From Deltaproteobacteria bacterium (GTDB lineage: Bacteria; Desulfobacterota; DSM-4660; Desulfatiglandales; Desulfatiglandaceae): a stretch of DNA of 10,390 nt. Positions 1-4,821 of this stretch are shown in pieces. The notes beneath the pieces were generated by a model that made no database searches, was not told the DNA's origin, and saw only the letters and a list, made by a program, of their open reading frames with translations. Made by a program: the position numbers and the translations under genes. Numbering within the stretch: position 1 is the first letter of the stretch; each line of letters starts with the position of its first letter. The stretch spans positions 1 to 10,390 of the forward strand of contig QMLZ01000088.1 of the NCBI GenBank assembly GCA_003646995.1. Reading direction: 5' to 3'.

Positions 1-357
1 ATCAATAATGACTCTTTCCATTTCTTCTTGTAGTCTTTTACCTTTTAGGCCCTTTGCAGCCCCGGCAAACCGTAAGAATGTGGTTACGCGCAGGTCATGG
101 TAAAGTGGCACGTTCTCCGGCAAGAACCCTATCTTCTCTCTTACTCTAAGGCTCTCTGTGCTGGTATCAAGGCCATCAATTCTTGCAACCCCACTGGTCG
201 GAGGCATAAAACATGTGAGAATCCTGAGGATCGTTGTCTTGCCCGCACCATTTGGACCTAGCAGGCCGACGATTTCACCCCGCTGGATTTCAAATGATAC
301 GTCTTGTATTGCGGGTTTTAAGCCATAATTCTTTGTAAGAGATTCTGCAATGATCAT
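1..357 (-). CDS. ABC transporter ATP-binding protein, GldA/NosF-like, N-terminal part only
   Basis: The visible 119 residues are the first half of an ABC ATPase, the cytoplasmic subunit that powers a membrane transporter; the C-terminal half, including the signature and Walker B motifs, lies beyond the window. The start MIIAESLTKNYG is followed by a Walker A motif, GPNGAGKTT, at about residues 34-42. The Q-loop region reads IGFLPENVPLY (about 76-86), with Glu where most ABC proteins have Gln. FLPE/YLPE followed by PLY is familiar from GldA, NosF and other ABC-2 type exporters. The ATG at 357 fits the usual N-terminus, but no Shine-Dalgarno sequence is visible ahead of it. An ABC-2 permease gene would be expected downstream, outside the window. 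The substrate cannot be told. Confidence 0.9.
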   Translation of the reverse strand, partial: MIIAESLTKNYGLKPAIQDVSFEIQRGEIVGLLGPNGAGKTTILRILTCFMPPTSGVARIDGLDTSTESLRVREKIGFLPENVPLYHDLRVTTFLRFAGAAKGLKGKRLQEEMERVIID

Positions 358-365
358 GGAAAAAT

Positions 366-404
366 AGTTAATAGTTATGAGTGAGATAAAGTTATAAGTG
401 ATCT
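366..404. repeat. A/T-rich imperfect direct repeats upstream of the ABC ATPase gene
   Basis: AGTTATGAGTGA at 374-385 is repeated with one change as AGTTATAAGTGA at 391-402, 17 bases apart. TAGTTAA and TAGTTAT lie side by side at 366-379. The stretch separates the ABC ATPase start from the heptamer repeat. It may be the same type of degenerate short-unit repeat in a more decayed form. No promoter of good quality for the ABC gene was found in it. Confidence 0.35.
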
Positions 405-435
405 AGAGTTACGAACATCTATGTTTTTGTGGTTT

Positions 436-463
436 GTTCTTACTTCTAACTTCTGACTCCTGA
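436..463. repeat. degenerate heptamer tandem repeat
   Basis: Four consecutive 7-base units are read on the plus strand: GTTCTTA, CTTCTAA, CTTCTGA and CTCCTGA. On the minus strand the consensus is close to TCAGAAG. The array begins directly after the DUF362 stop codon and lies upstream of the ABC ATPase gene. Similar TCAGAAG/TCAGGAG-like runs occur between genes in some deltaproteobacterial genomes; that statement is from memory and is not tested here. No function can be assigned. Confidence 0.5.
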
Positions 464-467
464 TCCC

Positions 468-1577
468 TTAGATTGCAATCAACTCATACTCCCTTGAGCC
501 CAATCCCATTTCCTGTGCATATTTGAGCTGTATTTCCCAGTTGATCTTAGGGTAAATGGCTCTAAACTTATCCTCCCCCGGAGCATGCCCTGTTGCCAGA
601 CACGAATCTTCCATTCCTCTGTGGCTGTTTACAAGATCCACAGATGCTTGATCTATTGCCACAGGATCTTTGGAGGCAAGAATGCCTATATCCTGAACTA
701 TGGGCGCGTCGCTGTGACCGTAACAGTCACAAGCAGGGGAAATGGCAGTTAGAAAATTGACAAAAAGCGACCTCTCTTGTTTGCCTTTTAACACCGCCAT
801 AGTGTATTCAACCATCTTCTTCTGAAAGGTCTCCACATCTTGACTCCATCGGATATCAATGGCCTTGTTTGGGCACACAAGTATGCACTCACCACAACCT
901 ATACAAAGGCCGTCATTTATCGTAGCCTTATTGTCAACGAGAGAAATGGCACTTTGTGAGCAATGCGCTACGCAGTCCCCGCACCCAACGCATTTTTTCC
1001 TTTTGACCTTGGGAGACATATCAGAGTGTTGCTCAAGTTTTCCCCGCCTCGCCGCACAACCCATTCCAACATTCTTGATCGTTCCCCCAAATCCTGCCAG
1101 TTCATGTCCTTTAAAATGCGCAACGCTTATGAGCGCATCTGCTTCGACAATATCCTTGCCGATGTAAGCCTTTTTGATATACTCACCGTCTATTTTTACC
1201 TCGGCATAGGAAGCTCCCCTGAGGCCGTCTGCGATAATCAAGGGGGCCTGAACAACCGAATACGCAAAGCCATTTTCGATAGCGGTAATGATATGAGAAA
1301 CACTGTCGCCCCTTGTTCCGGCATAGAGAGTATTGCTGTCAGTCAAAAACGCCTCAGCTCCTAACTTCTTTACTTTCTCCACTACTTTCCTGATAAAAAT
1401 GGGACGGATGTAACTTGTATTTCCCTTTTCCCCGAAATGGAGTTTTATGGCCACGAGCCCCCTTTTTGGAATGGTTTTCTCTATACCGGCCCTGTCAAGC
1501 AATCGGCTCAGTTTGGCCAGCAAGCTTTCCTTTACCGTTGTCCTCAAGTCACTGAAATATACCAGCCCCTTGGTCAT
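468..1577 (-). CDS. DUF362 domain protein with two [4Fe-4S] ferredoxin motifs
   Basis: A 369-residue cytoplasmic protein of the DUF362 family, iron-sulfur proteins of unknown biochemical role. The N-terminal half (about 1-180) is the DUF362 fold, with KLHFGEKGNTSYIRP near 45-59, SNTLYAGTRGDS near 81-92 and HFKGHELAGFGGTIKNVGMG near 154-173. Two ferredoxin-type motifs follow: CVGCGDCVAHC (Cys196, 199, 202, 206) and CIGCGECILVCP (Cys225, 228, 231, 235). The rest returns to DUF362 sequence, with CDCYGH at 283-288 and SKDPVAIDQASVDLVN at about 302-317. The frame is open for 70 codons further upstream, but the ATG at 1577 is chosen because GGAGGA stands 7 bases before it, the family homology starts there, and the extension would cross the divergent promoter region. 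Two clusters suggest electron transfer, but partner and substrate are unknown. It is transcribed away from the rhodanese-thioredoxin block. Confidence 0.9.
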   Translation of the reverse strand: MTKGLVYFSDLRTTVKESLLAKLSRLLDRAGIEKTIPKRGLVAIKLHFGEKGNTSYIRPIFIRKVVEKVKKLGAEAFLTDSNTLYAGTRGDSVSHIITAIENGFAYSVVQAPLIIADGLRGASYAEVKIDGEYIKKAYIGKDIVEADALISVAHFKGHELAGFGGTIKNVGMGCAARRGKLEQHSDMSPKVKRKKCVGCGDCVAHCSQSAISLVDNKATINDGLCIGCGECILVCPNKAIDIRWSQDVETFQKKMVEYTMAVLKGKQERSLFVNFLTAISPACDCYGHSDAPIVQDIGILASKDPVAIDQASVDLVNSHRGMEDSCLATGHAPGEDKFRAIYPKINWEIQLKYAQEMGLGSREYELIAI

Positions 1578-1584
1578 GGTGTTT

Positions 1585-1590
1585 TCCTCC
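1585..1590 (-). promoter_or_regulatory. Shine-Dalgarno site of the DUF362 gene
   Basis: GGAGGA on the minus strand, 7 bases before the ATG at 1577. This site decides the start against the longer open frame reaching 1787. Confidence 0.8.
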
Positions 1591-1626
1591 GCGGGTGAGC
1601 CATAGATGTGCTCCAAGTGTCCCAAG

Positions 1627-1655
1627 AGATTAAAGATTATTTGATAAGGTGTCAA
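1627..1655 (-). promoter_or_regulatory. candidate sigma-70 promoter for the DUF362 gene
   Basis: On the minus strand a perfect TTGACA -35 box (1655-1650) is followed after 17 bases by TAATCT (1632-1627), a 3/6 match to the -10 consensus. Transcription would begin near 1620, giving a leader of about 43 bases that contains the ribosome site. The weak point is the -10 box. Confidence 0.5.
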
Positions 1656-1691
1656 TGAGTATTGGCACTTGCCCCTATTTTTCCATTGACA
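1650..1691. promoter_or_regulatory. inverted repeat enclosing the two divergent -35 boxes, with a central dyad
   Basis: TGTCAATG (1650-1657) and CATTGACA (1684-1691) are perfect reverse complements, centred at 1670.5. Each arm contains the -35 box of one of the two divergent promoter candidates. Close to the centre lies a second dyad, GGCA-CT-TGCC (1664-1673). This symmetry could serve one regulator controlling both directions; that is inference, since matching -35 boxes on opposite strands give most of the outer repeat by themselves. Confidence 0.4.
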
Positions 1692-1715
1692 ATAGAAAAG
1701 GCCTTGCATTAATAA
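1686..1715 (+). promoter_or_regulatory. candidate sigma-70 promoter for the rhodanese-like gene
   Basis: A perfect TTGACA -35 box at 1686-1691 is followed after 18 bases by TAATAA at 1710-1715; TAAGAT at 1713-1718 is a better hexamer but sits 21 bases away. Transcription would start near 1722, about 50 bases ahead of the ATG at 1773. Confidence 0.45.
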
Positions 1716-1772
1716 GATTGGTTCGCTGGAAATATTGAAGTATGCCCGGAAGCTACAGCTGAGGACAAAAAA

Positions 1773-2456
1773 ATGGTAAAAAGCCAATTGACATTTCCAA
1801 ATAATCGCAGAAAGGGATTATTATTGAGGCTTTGTGGACTACTCCCTTGTCTGGTCATTTCGGCCTTTGTATGCCTCGGGCTTGGTGTTCAGGACAGCGC
1901 TTGGGCCGAGGGACCTAAGAAAATCTTAAGCATCGAGGCTTACGACATGCTTAACACGGTCCCGGACACCTATCTCATAGACATACGAACAAGGGCTGAG
2001 TACCAGTTTGTAGGGCATCCTATTGGTGCATACCTTTTTCCTTACATGTTCTATACCAATACCCTAGGCAGACAAGGAGAACACCTTGCCTATCTGGCCA
2101 ATGTGAAAAACAAGGATTTTGTGAAGGAGATCAGCAAGGTCTTCAAAAAAACGGACAACCTCCTAATTATAGGGCGGGACGGCACACGAAGCGCCTTAGC
2201 TGCTAAAGAACTGCTGGATGCAGGGTTCAAACACGTGTTTGACGTGGAAGATGGGTTTGAGGGACCATTATTTCCTACCTTCAAGGATCAAAACAAAAAT
2301 AAATTTTATCGCCAATTGGCCAAAAGAAACAAGATTTACGGATACAACCACAGGAGACACTATGGATGGCAATGGTGGGGTCTGCCATGGACATATGATC
2401 TGGATCCAAAATACCTTTACCCACCTGATCTGGCACCTAAGCCCAAAAAAAAGTGA
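1773..2456 (+). CDS. exported rhodanese-like protein lacking the catalytic cysteine
   Basis: A 227-residue protein with a signal peptide: a basic start (K3, R12, R13, K14, R19), a hydrophobic core at about 20-38 and a likely cleavage site AWA|EG after residue 45. A rhodanese fold follows, with YLIDIRTRAEYQFVGHPIGA at about 67-86. The active-site loop reads LLIIGRDGTRSALAAKELL from residue 130; Gly134 (GGG at 2172-2174) stands where active rhodaneses have the persulfide-forming Cys. The mature part has no cysteine at all, so sulfurtransferase activity is not expected and a binding or structural role is more likely. The tail (about 190-227) is rich in aromatics and proline: GWQWWGLPWTYDLDP, then KYLYPPDLAPKPKKK. 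GAGGAC, 6 bases before the ATG, supports the start. It heads a block with a small putative DNA-binding protein and trxA-trxB. Localization is inferred as periplasm or outer face of the inner membrane. Confidence 0.85.
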   Translation: MVKSQLTFPNNRRKGLLLRLCGLLPCLVISAFVCLGLGVQDSAWAEGPKKILSIEAYDMLNTVPDTYLIDIRTRAEYQFVGHPIGAYLFPYMFYTNTLGRQGEHLAYLANVKNKDFVKEISKVFKKTDNLLIIGRDGTRSALAAKELLDAGFKHVFDVEDGFEGPLFPTFKDQNKNKFYRQLAKRNKIYGYNHRRHYGWQWWGLPWTYDLDPKYLYPPDLAPKPKKK

Positions 2457-2461
2457 GGAGG
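2456..2461 (+). promoter_or_regulatory. Shine-Dalgarno site of the 59-residue gene
   Basis: AGGAGG overlaps the last base of the rhodanese stop codon and stands 6 bases before the ATG at 2468. It rules out the in-frame GTG at 2453 as the start and implies cotranslation with the upstream gene. Confidence 0.75.
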
Positions 2462-2467
2462 CCTTTG

Positions 2468-2647
2468 ATGATGGAGACCCAAGAATTGGCACAGCTTCTT
2501 AATCAAGTGGAGCAAAAGGGAATAAGCTGGGAGAAACTTGAAGAAGAACTCAAGATATCTAGGGAATTATTAAATCTTTACTCAAAGTCCGGACCAGTAC
2601 CACCGCGGATCATTAATAATCTGAAAAAATTTATTGAGGAAAATTAA
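2468..2647 (+). CDS. small putative helix-turn-helix protein
   Basis: A 59-residue acidic, helical protein without cysteine, signal peptide or membrane segment. The stretch ISWEKLEEELKISRELLNLY (about 19-38) followed by SGPVPPRIINNLKKFIEE resembles the helix-turn-helix of the XRE/Cro family: a helix ending in a Leu-rich turn, a second recognition-like helix, then a Pro-Pro cap and a last helix. It is shorter than most XRE regulators, and no family name can be given. The ATG at 2468 is chosen because AGGAGG precedes it by 6 bases; the gene begins 11 bases after the rhodanese stop codon, so the two should share an mRNA. It might regulate the neighbouring redox genes, but that is only inference from position. 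A strong ribosome site and a plausible fold argue that it is real. Confidence 0.7.
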   Translation: MMETQELAQLLNQVEQKGISWEKLEEELKISRELLNLYSKSGPVPPRIINNLKKFIEEN

Positions 2648-2687
2648 GACGTTGGGAACCCTGTCTCTGCCTTAGAAGCCGGGGTTA

Positions 2688-2716
2688 TTGACAAGGGGTC
2701 CGACAGCCATTAATTT
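2688..2716 (+). promoter_or_regulatory. trxA: candidate sigma-70 promoter for trxA
   Basis: A perfect TTGACA at 2688-2693, a 17-base spacer and TAATTT at 2711-2716 (3/6 to the -10 consensus). It lies in the 111-base gap between the small gene and trxA, so thioredoxin may be made both from this promoter and by readthrough from the rhodanese promoter. The predicted leader contains a small hairpin, TAGCT/AGCTA at 2718-2735. Confidence 0.45.
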
Positions 2717-2758
2717 GTAGCTTGAAATTCAGCTAAGGACCAGGAAAGGAGTTTTGCC

Positions 2759-3082
2759 ATGGGCGAGTTAGTCAAGGTAACGGACGAAAACTTTGAAGAA
2801 GAAATTCTTAAATCAGATATGCCGGCTTTGGTCGACTTCTGGGCCGAATGGTGTGGACCATGCAAGATGGTAAGTCCCATAGTAGAAGAATTAGCCAAAG
2901 AATATGACGGGAAAGTTAAAGTCGGAGAGATGAATGTAGATGAAAACCGTCAAACCCCGGCGAAATATGGAATCAGAGCCATTCCCACACTGATACTTTT
3001 CAAAGGCGGAGAAGTGGCTCAGGTAATAGTTGGGGCCCAACCAAAAAGTGCAATAGAAGGAGAGCTCAAAAAGTTACTTTAA
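2759..3082 (+). CDS. trxA: thioredoxin
   Basis: A 107-residue cytoplasmic thioredoxin, the usual size for the family, which reduces protein disulfides and is recycled by thioredoxin reductase. The active site WCGPCK has W31, C32 and C35. The buried Asp26 (VDFWAEWCGPC) and the cis-proline Pro76 (in RAIPTLILF) are in their normal places, and the late Gly-rich loop FKGGEVAQVIVG is present. There is no signal peptide. AAAGGAG at 2745-2751, 7 bases before the ATG, supports the start. The gene has its own promoter candidate upstream, and trxB follows after 116 bases, with a terminator-like structure in between. Function is firmly established for the family and no odd residue was noticed. Confidence 0.97.
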   Translation: MGELVKVTDENFEEEILKSDMPALVDFWAEWCGPCKMVSPIVEELAKEYDGKVKVGEMNVDENRQTPAKYGIRAIPTLILFKGGEVAQVIVGAQPKSAIEGELKKLL

Positions 3083-3135
3083 CTCATATTACGCCTAAAA
3101 AGATTATAGCTAGTAGAGGTATAAATGTCTTTAAA

Positions 3136-3181
3136 CCCCGGCTAGGCCTTAACCGAAAATCCAGTCGGGGATTTTCTTTTT
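3136..3181 (+). terminator. terminator/attenuator-like double hairpin between trxA and trxB
   Basis: Hairpin B: GAAAATCC (3155-3162), loop AGTCGG, GGATTTTC (3169-3176), followed by TTTTT (3177-3181); this is a perfect 8-bp stem with a T-run, the form of an intrinsic terminator. Hairpin A: CCCCGGCT (3136-3143) pairs with AGTCGGGG (3163-3170), 8 bp with one G-U pair and a 19-base loop. A takes up the loop and the first bases of the 3' arm of B, so both cannot fully form together. The T-run ends one base before the trxB ribosome site, leaving no space for a separate trxB promoter. It is therefore more likely a partial terminator or attenuator than the end of the transcript. Confidence 0.6.
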
Positions 3182-3198
3182 GAGGGAGTGTTGTTGCG

Positions 3199-4113
3199 AT
3201 GAGGGATCTGATCATCGTGGGTGCGGGACCAGCGGGTCTCACAGCAGGTATGTATGCAGCAAGGGCAAGGCTCAATGTGGTGCTTTTTGAGAGAATGGCC
3301 CCTGGCGGACAAGTACTTCTTACTGACATTATAGAAAACTACCCGGGATTCCCTGACGGTATCTCCGGCTTTGAGCTGATGGATAGAATGAGAAAGCAGG
3401 CGGAGAAATTCGGCCTAACCATTGAAAATCGAGAAGTCCTTTCTTTCAAGTTTGACCATGAGCTCAAGACCGTGGTTACCGATAAAGGAGAAGAGCAGGC
3501 TCAGGCCGTCATTCTTGCCTCCGGGGCCAACCCAAGAAAACTTGGAATTCCCGGGGAAGAACTCCTCACAGGGAAGGGTGTATCATATTGCGCGACCTGC
3601 GATGGGCCCTTCTATCGGGATCTTGAGGTGGCTGTCATCGGGGGCGGAGATACTGCCGTGGAAGAGGCCCTCTTCCTCACCAAGTTCGCAACCCGCGTCT
3701 ACCTGATTCACAGACGTGATCAACTCAGGGCCACCAAGATTCTCCAAGAAAGGGTCATGGAAAACGATAAAGTCAAAATCATTTGGAATACGGTCCCTTT
3801 GGAAATTCTGGGCGACAAGGCAGTGGAAGCGATTGAGCTCAAGAATGTGAAGACCTCGGAACAATCAACCCTTAAGATACAAGGAGTATTTATCTTTATT
3901 GGCTATGAACCCAATACCCAGGTCTTGCAGGGTTTGATCGAGTTGGACGAGCTGGGATTCATAAAGACAAATGCCATAATGGAAACATCCGTGCCCGGTG
4001 TCTTTGCCGCCGGAGATATACGCTCAAAAAATTTGCGCCAGATTTCTACTGCTGTGGGTGAGGGTGCTACCGCTGCCTTTTCTGCTGAAAAATATCTGGA
4101 AAATTCCAAATAG
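3199..4113 (+). CDS. trxB: thioredoxin-disulfide reductase
   Basis: A 304-residue FAD enzyme that uses NADPH to reduce oxidized thioredoxin in the cytoplasm. The FAD-binding GAGPAG is at residues 8-13. The redox-active pair CATC (C131, C134) lies in the NADPH domain, in SYCATCDGPFYR. The NADPH nucleotide fold GGGDTAVEEA is at about 148-157, and the HRRDQLRA stretch (171-178) is the 2'-phosphate binding signature that points to NADPH rather than NADH. The second FAD motif GVFAAGDI is at about 267-274, then RQISTAVGEGATAA. Length and motif order are typical of low-molecular-weight bacterial TrxB. GAGGGAG at 3182-3188 precedes the ATG by 10 bases. It lies downstream of trxA, its natural substrate, and the attenuator-like structure in between may lower TrxB relative to TrxA. 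bamD follows after 9 bases. Confidence 0.96.
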   Translation: MRDLIIVGAGPAGLTAGMYAARARLNVVLFERMAPGGQVLLTDIIENYPGFPDGISGFELMDRMRKQAEKFGLTIENREVLSFKFDHELKTVVTDKGEEQAQAVILASGANPRKLGIPGEELLTGKGVSYCATCDGPFYRDLEVAVIGGGDTAVEEALFLTKFATRVYLIHRRDQLRATKILQERVMENDKVKIIWNTVPLEILGDKAVEAIELKNVKTSEQSTLKIQGVFIFIGYEPNTQVLQGLIELDELGFIKTNAIMETSVPGVFAAGDIRSKNLRQISTAVGEGATAAFSAEKYLENSK

Positions 4114-4122
4114 CAACAAGCC

Positions 4123-4821
4123 ATGGGAATTGCGAGCCGGTTGACCAAAATTGTTGTTTCTTTGACCCTCATGGTAACACTTTTGGGCAGTTGCAGCCTT
4201 TACAACCGATTTTTCGGCGGGATCGAGGATGAATCCCCTGCAGGACTCATGGAGACGGGTATGGAAAGCATGTCCTCGGGAGACTACGGGCGTGCTATTG
4301 ATGCCTTTGAAAAGATTAAAGACCGCTACCCTTACAGTAAGTACGCCCTAGTAGCGGAACTTAAGCTGGCAGACGCATTGTACGGTAATGGTTCCTACGA
4401 TGAAGCATTCGATACCTACGACGATTTTGAAAAGCTTCATCCCAAAAATCCAAATATCCCTTATGTTATCTATCGCAAGGGTATGTGCCATTTTAGCCAG
4501 ATAGGCTCAATAGACAGGGACCAGTCCCACACTCTCCAAGCCAAGGAAGAATTCGAAAGATTGATTAAGACCTTTCCTGACTCCCGATACGCCCAACTGG
4601 CTAAGAAGAGGCTACGGAAATGCTATATTGAGTTGGCTCAGCACGAACTTTACGTGGGAAAATTCTACCTGAAGATGAAGGCATATCGGGCCGCAAAAGG
4701 AAGGTTTTTGTATGCTTTACAACACTACCCCGATGTGGGCCAGTACCTTGAAGCGCTCAAGTACATAAGCATTTGTGAGCAAAAACTGGCTGAACAACAG
4801 GCCAAGACAGCAAAAAATTAG
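4123..4821 (+). CDS. bamD: outer-membrane protein assembly factor BamD (lipoprotein)
   Basis: A 232-residue lipoprotein of the BAM complex, which folds beta-barrel proteins into the outer membrane with BamA. The signal peptide ends in the lipobox LGSC, so Cys24 would be lipidated. The mature part is a run of tetratricopeptide-like helices: GDYGRAIDAFEKIKDRYP, then YALVAELKLADALYGNGSYDEA, then the hallmark YRKGMCHF...IDRDQSHTLQAKEEFERLIKTFPDSRYA, and late LAQHELYVGKFYLKMKAYRAAKGRF with YPDV. These match the BamD/ComL family. No Shine-Dalgarno sequence is visible before the ATG; translation may depend on ribosomes finishing trxB 9 bases earlier. The start is kept because it gives a complete signal peptide. 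The stop codon overlaps the converging alaS stop by 4 bases, with no terminator between. Its presence shows that the organism has an outer membrane. Confidence 0.93.
   Translation: MGIASRLTKIVVSLTLMVTLLGSCSLYNRFFGGIEDESPAGLMETGMESMSSGDYGRAIDAFEKIKDRYPYSKYALVAELKLADALYGNGSYDEAFDTYDDFEKLHPKNPNIPYVIYRKGMCHFSQIGSIDRDQSHTLQAKEEFERLIKTFPDSRYAQLAKKRLRKCYIELAQHELYVGKFYLKMKAYRAAKGRFLYALQHYPDVGQYLEALKYISICEQKLAEQQAKTAKN

Noticed and set aside
859..1364. Plus-strand frames of 102 and 133 residues inside the DUF362 gene
   Set aside because: They are antisense to a well-supported iron-sulfur protein and their translations resemble no protein family.
1578..1787. N-terminal extension of the DUF362 frame by 70 codons
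   Set aside because: It crosses the divergent promoter region, has no family similarity, and a strong GGAGGA site marks the ATG at 1577.
2453..2467. GTG at 2453 as the start of the small gene
   Set aside because: It lies on top of the AGGAGG ribosome site and overlaps the upstream stop; the ATG at 2468 has ideal spacing.
2654..2686. Terminator after the small gene (AACCC/GGGTT pairing)
   Set aside because: There is a 5-bp stem with a long loop and no T-run; a promoter candidate lies here instead.
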